From Isoetes taiwanensis (taxonomy: Eukaryota; Streptophyta; Lycopodiopsida; Isoetales; Isoetaceae), in assembly GCA_021234155.1 (NCBI GenBank), contig JAJEKV010000032.1:7784736-7848735 (forward strand): a stretch of 64,000 bases of DNA, in the 5' to 3' direction. Each line of letters opens with the position of its first letter. The first letter of the stretch is position 1. A program made the translations under genes and the position numbers. Below the pieces are notes generated by a model. The model had not been told where the DNA came from and made no database searches. It saw only the letters and a program-made list of their open reading frames with translations. This document shows positions 12,815 through 24,210 of this stretch, in pieces.

Positions 12815-12891
12815 GGCGACTATTTCTCATTAGGGTTTTCCTCGAAAACCCGAAAGGGCGGGGTTTTTTATCCCGATGAGAAGTTGTCGCC
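12815..12891 (+). repeat. Long hairpin with conserved inner core, E1 copy
   Basis: The outer stem is GGCGACTATTTCTCAT (12815-12830) with ATGAGAAGTTGTCGCC (12876-12891): 14 Watson-Crick pairs, one G-T and one mismatch. Inside lies a core beginning TAGGGTTTTCCTCGAAAACC and continuing CCCGAAAGGGCGGGGTTTTT, which can fold again (GGGTTTT with AAAACCC). The core is nearly identical in the 36-kb copy while the outer stem is not. Confidence 0.85.
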
Positions 12892-12931
12892 ATTACCCTT
12901 CTATACTGCCTGTGCACATTTCTTTTTTCCT

Positions 12932-12966
12932 GGGTAGCCCGATATTGTTCCTATGGTCGGCTACCC
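12932..12966 (+). repeat. Terminal hairpin of E1
   Basis: GGGTAGCC (12932-12939) pairs with GGCTACCC (12959-12966). The E2 copy has the matching hairpin at 35962-35992 with arms GTGGGTAG and CTACCCAC. Confidence 0.8.
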
Positions 12967-13227
12967 CTCTCTATTCTTCAAACATTGTATCCTGCTGTTG
13001 TGATGAATGACAAGCCTATCTATCGGCCAGTTTGTGTTCTTTGCGAGTCCCTTCCCAGAATTGGTCATATTGTCATTGTCTAGCATTGCACCATAGAATC
13101 TTATGTCTCTAAATTGCTTATATTCTCGTATGCAAGCTTCCAGAATGTTTCCATGCATGCAGTGGCAGTCAGGGATCCCCACTTAGTCACGAAGACTAAC
13201 CCCGTTGAGTGCACATGTAGTGAAACT

Positions 13228-13404
13228 AAAATGGCCGGGACAAAGGGTCGCAACCTCGCGAGGGCAAGCTAACCTCAAAAACCCGGCCTCAGTTCGGATT
13301 GCATGCTGCAACTCGCCTGCAGGAAGCTAGAATCGCTAGTAATTGCGGGGCAACCATATGACGGTGAATCCGTTCCCCGACCTTGTACACACTGCCCGTC
13401 ACAA
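13228..13404 (+). pseudogene. Plastid-type 16S rRNA fragment (NUPT)
   Basis: About 175 bp match the 3' third of plastid small-subunit rRNA: ATGGCCGGGACAAAGGGTCG, then CTCAGTTCGGATTGCA, GCAACTCGCCTGCA, AATCGCTAGTAATTGCGGG, GGTGAATCCGTTCCCCGACC and CTTGTACACACTGCCCGTCA. Scattered substitutions compared with functional plastid 16S, and unrelated sequence on both sides, show a decayed nuclear insertion and not a working rRNA gene. A mitochondrial 18S origin is less likely, because the segment before the primer-like CTTGTACAC block is closer to the plastid form. Confidence 0.85.
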
Positions 13405-13663
13405 TTGAGGATCATGGTTGAGTTGGAATCTTCTGGGTTGACTTGATAGAGCTAGATGTGGATCTATTGAGAATATTGATTTCTTTGGATGTTACTATTA
13501 CCTGATTATATTGAATTCATAAGCATTTGTCTATTGAATTTGAAGTATGTAAGTTCAACTGCAAAGGAAGATTCGATTCTTCACTAATATCATAATGACC
13601 TAGAATTAGCGCAAGTTAGACAAGATCCCGAGTTGTTAGAAGGGTCAACTCGGCAGGCTCGTC

Positions 13664-13807
13664 ACAATTACTCCTAACCGACATGCCATTAACCAACTAG
13701 GCAAAACTGTCTAGACTTAAAGAGTAGTCGCTTCTACCTATTTATGTCGGTGTCTCGAGAACGCGACACCAAGATCTACTCGAGTGATCTCTCATGGGTC
13801 CATTACA
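13664..13807 (-). repeat. 3' LTR of the TRIM
   Basis: 144 bp, diverged from the other LTR by scattered substitutions, so the insertion is not recent. Preceded on the minus strand by the purine-rich tract at about 13808-13820. Confidence 0.7.
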
Positions 13808-13964
13808 ATCTCTCTCAATAGAACTATGCGCGTCCTCGAGCATCATGCTTCCACTGCGGGAACAACCACACTATACTTCCCCTCCACGACAGATATATCA
13901 TATGACATCCATGTCATTTATGCCCCCATGGAGTCTTGAACTTGAGCCCTACTCTGAAACCAAA

Positions 13965-14111
13965 TGTAGCGTTCCTAACCGACATATCCTTAACGAACAG
14001 GACAAAACCATCTAGACCTCTTACTGAGTAGTTGCGTCTATTCATTTATGTCGGTGTCTCGGGAATGCGACACCAAGATCTACTCGAGCGGTCTCCCATG
14101 GTTCCGTTACA
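13965..14111 (-). repeat. 5' LTR of the TRIM
   Basis: 147 bp with TGTA...TACA-type ends on the minus strand; the tRNA-Met primer-binding site lies just inside. Confidence 0.75.
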
Positions 14112-15037
14112 GAATAGAGCTAGTGCATCTGCTACTTGTCCCTGTTGAGCATACAACATAATCATAGTGTTACAAGAAACATCATTTTTCACAGGCATTT
14201 CATGGAATAAACTAAGACATTCTTATATGTGGCCATGTTGACCATAACTCTCGATCATGGCATTCGATGTGATACAATTCTGGCATTTGTTGGAAGAAGC
14301 TATTTATGCTGGTTGTTGCAATCATAATTTCTAAGTAAAAGAATTTTTAGTTTGCATGGTGTCAAAAACTACACGAGCTTCTGCTTAAGCTCCATATTTC
14401 CAAACATTTGCATAACATGATTTTGTATATATCTGTCATGAAGTCCATAACCGATAACGAATTCTTGACCAGCCATTTCTTGTTTAGCTTTCTCCTTGAG
14501 CATCTCCTCTTCCTATATGCATGCAAGAAGATGGTAACCAAAATGTAGATGGTTTTCTATACAATACTATGTTGTATATAGCAAAAGATGACCAAAGGAT
14601 AACCTTTTTTTGCTCTTTTGCTTCTTGCTCTCATCTTTTTGCTTACACATCTCTGCTGCTCCTGTTTCATCTACGAGCTGCAGCCAAGGAATACCTATGG
14701 GAACTTTACCGCGATAGGAAGTTTAGGCCAGTCAGAGGGAATATTAGAGTATGTACTGACATATACCCAAATATTCTATTCATCGGCGAGGGTTTGCCCT
14801 TTAAGGGCAACCCAAAAATAACTATGTTCAATATCGATAAATAAATCTATTCACTTGACGCGTGCGACATATTCTTTAGAGACGTGTGGGCATATTTTTC
14901 AGAGATGCCATTAAGAAGATAGATAGGAATTTTAACATCCACGAAAGAGAAGCTTAAGGAAATTAGAATCACGGCCTAAACCGAACCCAATCCTTTTAGA
15001 AGAACGGGTGGCCTGGCCTTTTTTATTTTGCCCTAGC
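14112..15037. other. Region upstream of the thioredoxin-like gene
   Basis: No gene recognised. AT-rich with no clear TATA box assigned. A small hairpin (TGCCCTTTAAGGGCA) sits at about 14794-14810. The promoter of the gene at 15038 presumably lies here. Confidence 0.4.
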
Positions 15038-16038
15038 ATGACTGACGGAGCTCTGGCCATGGCGGTTCCCCATTTCGTTGCCCCAAAATGTGCCATGGCA
15101 ATGCCGTCGCCCCTTTTTTCTAGCTTCACTTTCAAGCCAGCTTCTCGATCCAGCGTCGGTTGCTTTCGAAGCCCTTTGAAACATGGAAGAAATGTAAGGA
15201 TATCAAAGGCAGCCAGATCCCTTTACTGGAAAGCATCAGGTCCTGAGAAAGTTGAGCTAGAAAACATAAGTGGGGAGGATGAATTCAATACAATTTTGTC
15301 TGAAAATGCGAAAAATGGCAAGGCAACTGTAATTGAATGGTTAGTTCCGTAGACTCTCCTTGATCCTCTATGTTAATTTGTTACAATGTGGGGTTCTAGA
15401 TTCTAACTTTGATATGGAACAGGATGGCCTCATGGTGCAGGAAATGCATCTATTTGAAGCCTAAGCTGGAAAAACTTGCTGCAGAGTTTTATCCAAAGTA
15501 AGTGTCAAATCAGAAATAATGTTAAATAATAGACATATGTTTTGAGTCCATAGTTTAGGAGTACTTAAGCATATTGTCTCCATGCTTCCCTGTTTTCCTT
15601 TTCTTCCCCCTTTTTCCCCCTTTTTTTTCTTTTTTTTTTATAGCTCAAGGTGCCTATTGCTTTCACAGCCACAATGCTGTGTGATGCAGCACCAAGTTCT
15701 ATTACGTGGATGTTAATGCTGTATCAAAATCGTTGGTGAAGCGCGCAGGAATCACAGTATGTATTCCTTAAAATTTCATTCTATTGCAAGTATGCAGACC
15801 TTTCTAATTAGTTCTTTTACAATTTGCACCTGTACCAGAAAATGCCAACAATTCAGGTCAGCATTGCTTTCAAAGCTTATATTTGTTGTGCAGTTTGCAT
15901 TCCATATTGACATTGTCTATTGTCATTTGGTTAAAGCTATGGAAGAATAATGATTTAACGGCAGAGGTGATTGGGGGGCATCAGGCATGGTTGGTTTTGG
16001 AAGAAATTCGAGAGATGCTGAAGCAGAATGCTGGATGA
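15038..16038 (+). CDS. WCRKC: Thioredoxin-like protein of the WCRKC type, chloroplast (5 exons)
   Basis: Five exons with GT-AG junctions and continuous frame: 15038-15339, 15423-15497, 15690-15756, 15839-15856 and 15937-16038, giving 187 residues. The N-terminal 70 residues or so are Ser/Ala/Arg-rich and read like a chloroplast transit peptide. The active site is WCRKC at residues 105-109 ([22 protein letters not shown]), the diagnostic motif of plant thioredoxin-like 3 / WCRKC proteins, followed by [19 protein letters not shown], the cis-proline in KMPTIQLW (Pro151) and the C-terminal [19 protein letters not shown]. Family members act as plastid redox proteins. The start at 15038 is the first ATG in frame; later Met codons (for example in [11 protein letters not shown]) are alternatives. 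Nothing in it looks broken. Confidence 0.9.
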
Positions 16039-18240
16039 CCTGTTTTCAAATGTAAGCTTGGGAGGAATTGGTGGAAGTATGTTCAGTGTTTGTACTATAA
16101 ATGAATATCTTATTTCTAGTGTTCATGCATTGTGTATTGTATATGAAGCTCTCGCTGTAGTCACAGGTACATAATAGGTCGTCTAATTTGCCAAGACATT
16201 ATGCAAGTAATAAACGTCCTTGAGCATGCCATTATGAGGAGTCTGGCCTAATGGCCATTCCTCTTCATGCATATCTTGCTAACAATCAGCATTTGGCCTT
16301 GAATTTAAGGGCTAAAGGGCAGGAATTTTTTTAAATGTAATTTGAGTTTGAAATAATGAAAAATACCCACATGTTGGCTCTCCATAGCCAACCCCGAATA
16401 TATGGTGGGATACAGAATTTAGATTGAAGAGAACGCATCATTTGTACTGCAATTTACATTTGTTTATTACGGTTTTTCAAAAGTTGTTCCTTGGATTTTA
16501 TGGCATTTGAAAGGGATTTATAAGATAACTTGTGTAAACCTTTTTGAATTACACGAGGTAGATTGGAGGGGCTTTCTATAATCTTGTGGTGGTGGGCTTT
16601 CTATAACTGTGTGGGCTATGCTCCTAACGGGCTATACTCCTAATGCGCACCAGGTGCCATACTTCCACCCCATGAGATTCCAAGGGCCCCCCCCTACGGG
16701 AGCCCCCAATTGCATAGCTTTTGAGGTTAAATTCAATGGTGGTCTCTCAAATTCGCGCTCCAAATTCACCAATCCCATCAAGCAAGATGGAAGAACACCT
16801 TAATTGTGCAAGATCAGGAAAATTGCATAAACAAACAAACTGCTCATCAAGAACGAACTGTTCATCAGGACACATCAACAGACAGACTACTCATCAGGAC
16901 ACAATAACCCCTGTTTTTCCTTCAAACGAGAGCAATGGGTTTGACACAGGTCCAACCAGAGAAGGATCCTATTGGGCCATGCATTAGCAAAATCAGTGTG
17001 CTGAAGGCAAAGAAAAAGGCTTCTCAAGTATGCGAATCGGCAGTCCAAATGACAAAGAAGCCCACTAAAAGAGGCCAATGGACGGAAGAGGAGATGTTGG
17101 ATGCGAGATTAGTGAGAATGGTATTCCAATGAAGGAGCAAAATCCAAATCATGAGCAAAATCCAAATCATGGAAAAAAAAAAAAAAAAAAGCAAAGATAG
17201 GAGATTTACAAAAGGCAATTTTGTCTCAGACAGGGCGGGAAGGTTTGGGGCGTGAAGAACGGGTCGATTGGGGATGTGTGAGGAGGATTAAAGGCTCCTA
17301 CTTGAAAAAGGGCTTCTATATTTTACTTTTTGAAAGGCCTTTACCAAAACATTCCAAATTCTTTATGTATTTTCATTCTTCCTTTGAGATTTTGATATAA
17401 TACTACATTGGCATTGCTATAAACTCCACATAGATGCTATTCTACTTATTTCAAAGAAATTTTATGATTTTTAAGCAAAATCCCTGCTATAAAAATTGAA
17501 ATTTCATAGTGCCAAGTTTGCAAATTTAGCAATGCCCCATATGCAAATATATCTCCAAAAAACTGAAACTAATTACTATGATTCCTTTGTTATTTATCTT
17601 CGATTCAAAATAAATTTCACGATTTCAGCATTCATAAGTCCAAAATTATGGTTTTGCAATATTTTATCTGAAGCTATAAAAATTTCTTATATAGTTATTG
17701 AACCTTCTATGTCTGCCTTTTCAAAAATCCATAGATCCCAAATTGCTCATCCCACAATTATGAGATTTTGTCACTTGTACTCCTATCCATCTTGTCTCAG
17801 TCCAAATTTCATGATTTAAGGCTTTTCCTATCTCAAGTTACTGATTTCGAATTGGTTGTTCCAAAATTATCAAAATTTTTGATGCATATTGAAAATTATC
17901 TGCTTCAAGTCTTCTTGCTCAAAAATATATATTAAGCAAAGGAAGCATCCAAAATCTTGGAAATAAATATCAAGCATCCTCTGCTAGGCTTCTCTCACCA
18001 TTCCAAGTTTTAAAAAGTTTCATTGAACGAATCCCAAGATATAGATATGCAAACTTAGCAGTTTCAAAACTGTCAAAATTTTATGGCAGTTGAACCTTTT
18101 GCAATTTGCTCCATTCTAATTCATTTTTTGCTTTGGGGATTGAGTAGCCTAAGTGATTTGGATGTCCTGACCACCCTTGTGGTAGGCACTCTCACGAGGT
18201 TGGCTTGGTAGCCAGGATCCAAGTCAATAGGCACCACTAA
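16039..18240. other. Intergenic, one possible DNA-binding-like fragment
   Basis: Mostly AT-rich DNA without recognised genes. At 16935-17132 an open stretch encodes KRGQWTEEEMLDA, reminiscent of the start of SANT/Myb-like or psq-type helix-turn-helix domains seen in plant transposon proteins; this is only a few residues and could be chance. A poly-A run lies at about 17175-17191. From 17300 to 18180 nothing was seen. Confidence 0.4.
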
Positions 18241-18259
18241 ATCTGCAGCTGCAGCTCCG

Positions 18260-20117
18260 GCTAACAAAGAGAAAATGTGCCTTCGCATGGTCTCCTAAAA
18301 TTGTCGGGGCTTCTCATGGCAGAAGGGAGATAGTCTCAACTCGGTTGCCACAGATATGGACCTCGTCTTCCTCATGGAAACATGAGAGCATGTAGAACAT
18401 ATACTAGCCAACTTGCCAAGATACCAATGCTATTTGATATTCAATGTCTGCACAGGAAAGTGGAGATGCGGGGGGGGATCACCTGCTACTACTGAACATC
18501 CCTGGCACAGTCAATCCCCCTGTGCAAGACGGACATGCACAAACAGTACCTGTGGGTGCGCGTGCAAAACTATAGTGGCAGACCTCTCTTTGTGGTCGCC
18601 TGCTATTTCCCACATGCAGAGAGCAACTTCTATGACATCCACTTGGATGTGGATAGGTTGGACCCCTATGTCGATCTATATGATGAAATACATCGGCACA
18701 AGCAATTGGGCAGTGGCATACTCCTTGGAGACTTTAATGCACGCACTAAGGTAGAGCAACCCATAAGATTTGACCCCTTGACTAACGATGTGTTGCAGCT
18801 GCGCTCTGTAGAAGGAGCTTAGCCACGGACATCAGATGACAATCAAGTCACGCGATATGGTAGGGACTTGCTTTTTTTTTTTTGTGGTAGCTTTGACCTG
18901 GTAATTTTTAATGGACTGGCATAGTAGCCGTCCTCCCGCAAGTGCACTTGTAGGCAGGAAAACTAATGGGGCGGATCTAGTGTGGTGGACCATGTGCTGG
19001 TGCCTGAGCAGGATAAGCATGTGGTCAAGCACTTCCAGGTGGGAACAAATAGTAGGAATGAGGAGGTCGACTCAAACCACCTGCCACTTTACTTGCAGCT
19101 GGGTTGGCATGCTATTCGAACCCCCTGTGCGACAACTTCTCGCATGCGTCAGCTACGATTGGATTATGAACATGCAGAGGCTTACGTCCAGATGCTCACA
19201 GGTGACTTGATAGGAATTTTGCAGTACACTAGAGAAACAGACAGACGAGCAGATTGACGTGCTCGGGACTGCTGCAAAAAGATGCTTTGGGAGAAGCTGC
19301 CCTCAAGGGACTTCGGAGGCCACAGCCTTCCCACATAACCAATGGTTTGATGCTAAAGAACACAAATGCTGACTCCCCCAGGTTATAGACCCTGCTCTAC
19401 GCACACACGTCGTTAGACAATACTGCGTTCTCCTTAAGGCCAAGAAAGGTAGGTACATCGCAGCGCATCAAAGAAAAATGTTCTATCTCCTGGATCTTCT
19501 GGCGAAGGGTGCTCAAAAAGCCAGTACAGCCTACAAGAAACATCACTCTCGAGCAGTGGGGGCAATACTTGTAGTAGCTATGATCCTCAGGGTGCACAAG
19601 CAGCATTACTTCTGCAAGAAGGCCCGACGCTGGAAATCACAGAGGTAGATATAGACCAAGGCTTACAATATCTTGCCAATGGGAAAGCGCCAGATCTAGA
19701 TGGTATGTAGGCAGAGTTGCTCAAGTGGGCATGGTCGTTCCATAGTACCAATATTAGCCGCCTTGTTCAATAGGGCATTACATAAAAGTTTTCCCCCATA
19801 GTGGGCCACCAGCAGAGTTGTTTCCATCTATAAGGCAGGTGACCTGCACTGCCCAGCCAATTACCGAACACTCATGGTCAGTTTAGTGTTTGCAATATAT
19901 ACTGCCAGCCAGGATTCTCGAGTAGCACTTGATGGACTGGGCAGAGGCAGGAGAGATGCGGGCCCTCTCTCAGGCAGGATTCAGGCCCCCCGCACTCAAT
20001 CATTGATCACATCTTTATGCTGAGGACCCTGGTTGAAGATATCAGAGATCGCCGACATGACCTTATTGTTGCTTCATGGGCTTCGCCAAAGCCTTTGACA
20101 CTGTGCCTCAAGAAAAG
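18260..20117 (+). pseudogene. Second LINE: endonuclease and RT fragments, decayed
   Basis: A different non-LTR element on the plus strand. Near 18290 the N-terminus of an endonuclease reads NCRGFSWQKGDSLNSVATD, preceded by a stop where Trp is expected; the domain goes on to 18535-18822 with YLWVRVQNYSGRPLFVVACY and the catalytic GILLGDFNAR. The SNHLPL at about 19070-19085 matches the terminal SDHLPL motif with Asp changed to Asn. RT remnants follow, ending at 20076-20117 with GFAKAFDTVPQEKLW, which corresponds to the first RT catalytic block. Many stops and frameshifts. The sequence then switches abruptly to Ty3/gypsy protease. Confidence 0.78.
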
Positions 20118-23100
20118 CTATGGATCTCAACGATTGGAAAAGTCAGAGCCAAGTCCTTCATAGTGTTGATAGACACGGGGAGCACCCATAATTTTGCTTC
20201 GCCAAGGATGGTAGAGATGTTGAAGCTGAAGCCTTTGAAGTCCAAGCCTAGGCCTATTGTGTTGGCAAGTGGGGCAATCTGACAGATAACAGGAAAGAGG
20301 ATCAACTTCGATATAGACTTGTCAGGTATCAACGTTGGAATGGGAGCAGAAGTGATGAACATTGTCAAGTATGACTTGATCATAGGCATGGAATACCTTG
20401 GCCCGGCTGAAGCTGTGATTGTGGGAAGCAGAAAGTCACCTTAACGACGCCAGATGGCAAAATCATTGAGACAATAGGTGAAGAGGTAACTCCAATTATG
20501 CAATGCATGTCTAGTAAGAAGTCACTTAGATGCATAAAGAAGGAGCAAGTGGCGTATGTCTTTAAGCTCGAAGTTGACAAGCCAGAAACAGAGGAAGACA
20601 AAGAGGCCAACGCATTGAGCAAGCTGCCAATAGCCAATAGCCAAGCTAATGAAGGAATTCCATGATTTATTCCCAGATGAGTCAAGCAACTTCCACCTTA
20701 CAGAGGAGTCGAGTGTGAGATAGCAGTTGAGCCAGGGGTGAAGCCAACAAGTAAGGCACCTCAAAACTTGACGGAATTGAAGAAGCAATTGCAGGAGTTG
20801 CTAGATCTAGGGTTTATAAATCCTAGCGTCTCTCCATTTGGAGCACCAATCCTTTTTGTGAAGAAGAAAGATGGAAGTCCCAGAATATGCATTGACTATC
20901 GTCAATTGAACAAGCACACCATCAAGGACAAGTATACGTTACTTGATCAGATGATTTGATGGATCAGCTGCAGGGAGCGAAGGTTTTCTCTAAGATAGAT
21001 TTGAGGCCAGGGTATTACCAGATCAGAATCAAGGAAGGAGACATCCATAAGACTGCATTCAGGACGAGATATGGCCACTACGAGTTCACGGGGATGCCAC
21101 TTAGATTGTCCAATGCTCCAACAACTTTCATGAGGCTCATGAACGATGTTTTCTGCGAGTTCCTAGACATTCTTTATAGTTTTCTTTGATGACATTCTAG
21201 TCTATAACAAATCTTTGGAAAAGCATGCCCAACACCTGAGGAAAGTACTTGAAAAGTTGAGGAGGCATCAGCTTTATGTGAAGCTATCTAAATGTCACTT
21301 TGCCACAGAAAGGGTATACTTGGGGCATATGATCATAGCAGAAGGGATTTCCACCGACCCTACAAAGATTGAAGCATTAATTGGTTGGCTGGCATCAAAG
21401 AATATCCATGAAGTGAGGAGCTTCCTCGGCTTAGCAAGATATTACAGAAAGTTCGTCAAGAACTTTGCAAAGGTAGTTGCACCGCTAACGGACCTCACCA
21501 AAGCGGAGAAGATAAAATATTGGGCGGGTCATTGGCAAAGGAAGGCCCATGCAATGTTTGAGACATTGAAAGAAGCTTTAACGACTGCCCCAGTCTTAGT
21601 ATTGCCTGATCCAGAGAAAGATAAGTTGGTGGCAACAGATGCTAGCAAGATTGCAACAGGAGCGGTCTTAATGCAGGAGAAGAGAGTGGTAGCATATGAT
21701 TCAAGGAAGATGAATGATGCCGAAATGCGTTACCCAACCCACGACTAAGAGTTGCTAGGAGTAGTGAGAGCATTGAGAATATGGAGGCATTATCTATTGG
21801 GAAGGAAGTTCCAACTAGATACGAACCATCAAAATCTACAGTATGTCTTCACCCAACCACATCTCAAGTTGAGACAAAGGAGATGGATGGAGTTCCTGGA
21901 GGAGTACGACTTTGTCATCATGCACAAGCCAGGCAAGCTCAACGTGGTTGCGGATGCACTCTCAAGGCACCCCTTGACGACGAGAGTCCATTGTAATGCC
22001 ATATCAACACTCACCAATAAGTTTGGCAAGAAGATAGAGGAAATGTTGCCAACGGACCGAGACTTCAAGGAAGCATGGGCAAGCCCTTCTAAGGAGGCAA
22101 GAACGGACAAAGAGAGAGAAACCTTCAAGCATTTTAGAAAGGAAGGCAACCTATTGTATCATAAGAATAAATTGTGTGTACCAGAATCATCCGGAGTCAG
22201 GAAGCTAATATTCCATGACACACACAATAGCCCAATAGCCGGTCATGCAGGTTTTATGAAGACATACTTCAAGATTAGAACTAGCTACTTCTGGCCCGGC
22301 ATGAAGAAGCAGATAGTCAGGTACATTCGAGAATATCAGCAATGTCAGCAGATGAAGGCAGAACAACTTTGAATTCCAGAAGTGTTGGAGCCATTGCCAG
22401 TGCCAAATGCCAAATGGGAAGTAATAAGCATAGACTTCATAACAGGGCTAAGAACCATAAGGGGCATGGATGCCTTAATGGTAGTAGTGGACAAATTGTC
22501 AAAAATGGCACATTTTGTGCCATGCAGGACCACGGATACGGCGTTGGATACCGCCGTGTTGTTTACAAAGAAAATCTTTCGACTCCATGGGATGCCAAGA
22601 TAGATAATCTCTGATAGGGATTCAAAGTTCATGAGTGCATTTTGGCAAGATCTCTTCACCACCATCCAGACGAAGCTCTCAATGAGCACAACATATCATC
22701 CTCAAACGGATGGGCAGATGGAGCGTACAAATCAGAGACTTGAAGATATGTTGAGGAATTACGTCTGGAACAAGCAATCAAAGTGGGACGATTATATTCA
22801 CGTGGTGGAATTTGCATACAATAGCACCAAGTAAGAGTCGTCTTAAATGTTGTCATTCATGATCAACTACGGCTACCAATGCTTGACCCCAGACACTTGG
22901 CACAATCCCCTGTCCAAGGTAGAAGTATCCCAACAGTTGCTAGCCGACATGCAGCAAGAAGTGAGAGGATATCTTCTAGCAGCAAGAAGCCAGCAGAAGA
23001 GTGTAGCCGATAAGCACAGAACAGTAAGAGAGGTCCAAGTAGGGGACATTGTGTGGCTGAAGATCAAAGTCAAGAAAGCGAAGCTCCACATTGAGAATTG

Positions 23101-23440
23101 CAAGAAACTTGCTCCAAGATGGGCTGGGTCATTCAAGATAACCAAAAGAGTAGGTAACCAATCCTACAAGTTGAATTTGCCAGCACATCTTAAAATCCAT
23201 AGAGTCTTTCACGTAAGTCTCCTGAAGAGGCACACTCCTAATCTAGAGGAAGTATTAGAGACAAAAGAGTTACTGGAAATGACGGACGACTAGCTTTAGA
23301 TCGTCCCAGAGATTCTTCTTGACAGGTCCTACAAGAAAACAAGAAGATCCCAATTCCTCTAATGCCTAGAACAATGGATGCACTTGCCTGTGGAAGATGC
23401 TACCTGGGTACTATAATCAGATTTAGAGAAGCAGTAACTT
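20118..23440 (+). pseudogene. Ty3/gypsy chromovirus pol: protease, RT, RNase H, integrase, chromodomain
   Basis: Domains in order: aspartic protease with the DTGS active site (20172-20183); reverse transcriptase from about 20660 with [25 protein letters not shown] and the catalytic FFDD (21182-21193), reached only by frame change; RNase H with LPDPEKDKLVATDAS (about 21600); integrase zinc finger (about 22210-22365), where the first Cys of the CxxC pair is Tyr (REYQQC); integrase core with DFITG (22434), an in-frame stop at about 22600, then SDRDSKF and a conserved Glu in TDGQMERTNQRL (about 22720); and a C-terminal RVFHVSLLKRHTP block. About 23302-23440 keeps chromodomain-like PEILLDRSYKKTRR and LPVEDATW, which places it in the chromoviruses. 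Gag is absent. It is non-functional. Confidence 0.88.
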
Positions 23441-24210
23441 CAATTCATGGATCAATGCAAGGGTCAGCTCGTCACCAAAGTAGTCGACACCGAACCTATA
23501 GGTGAGTGTGAGGTATATTAAGAAGTCTACTTCCGTCGCCACGGAAGTAGACGAAATTGAAAGATAGAGGTCATTTAGTCATGCATTGAGAGGAAAGCAC
23601 CTCTAGTCAATGTTTACTACGGGGAGGACACGATCCTTCATGCCAAAGGCGACGAAAGGTGTAGGCATGAGTGATCATCTTAGGCATGATAGGGCGCTGT
23701 CTCCATGGCCAAGATGGAAGAAACATCATCTTCCTACGCCGAGAGATTAGCCTTGCATCCATATAATTAATAATTAAATGGGTGGTTCCCTAATAACCAA
23801 CTTTATAATAAATAAATGTGTACTAATGTAGTGTTGGACCTACAGGATAATAGGAGTGTCTAGCGGCAGGAGGGTCACACTGTGAAGACTTGCAACATAT
23901 GTTTTGTCATAATGTGTTGCAAGGAGACCAAATGGACCTTAAATTATAGAATTTTGAAACTCTGTTAATGATAATGGTGCAAACCATAAAATTTTGTGCA
24001 TACTAAATGATAATGTAAGGGTTGAGAGATCACCTTACTATAGTATGTTATGGAACAAGTGATGTGATTATGAAATCTAAACTTAAATATTACCTTGGGG
24101 TAGTTGTGTTATAAAATTGTATGCATGGAATGTGTTGCAGGGTTCATGCAAGTTTCCAAGGAGGGGAGACACGTGATGCTAAAGACAACATCAATTCAAA
24201 GTGGGGAGAT
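23441..24210 (+). other. 3' untranslated part of the gypsy element with polypurine tract
   Basis: No coding signal. It ends with a purine tract, CAAAGTGGGGAGAT (about 24197-24210), immediately before the LTR, as expected for plus-strand priming. Confidence 0.7.

Larger units (their letters stand above)
11940..13065 (+). repeat. Structured repeat E1 with multiple hairpins, copy of the 36-kb repeat
   Basis: This region shares ordered blocks with the minus strand of 35873-36637: a bounding sequence (TTTGCGAGTCCC flanked by AGAAT), a large palindrome, CACC...GGGTG mini-hairpins, a long hairpin with an almost identical loop, and a terminal hairpin with GGGTAG/CTACCC arms. The bounding sequence occurs at both ends of E1 (11956-11994 and 13025-13061), as a direct repeat of about 38 bp. 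No coding domain was recognised. The family is not one I can name. Confidence 0.7.
13664..14111 (-). mobile_element. TRIM (terminal-repeat retrotransposon in miniature)
   Basis: Two direct repeats of about 145 bp, 13664-13807 and 13965-14111, share long blocks (CCTAACCGACAT, ATGTCGGTGTCTCG, CACCAAGATCTACTCGAG). Read on the minus strand, the 13965-14111 copy starts TGTAACGG and ends GCTACA. Two bases later comes TGGTTTCAGAGT (13963-13952 region), a 10/12 match to the initiator-Met tRNA primer site TGGTATCAGAGC. A purine-rich GAGAGAGAT precedes the other LTR. The interior is only about 157 bp and codes for nothing, as expected for TRIMs, which depend on proteins of other LTR elements. No target-site duplication is clear. 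Confidence 0.8.

Noticed and set aside
12815-12891. Possible hammerhead ribozyme (retrozyme)
   Set aside because: GATGAG occurs near the stem, but the CTGATGA and GAAA core elements are not in the required arrangement.
13228-13404. Working rRNA gene
   Set aside because: Only a short, mutated 3' part of 16S is present.
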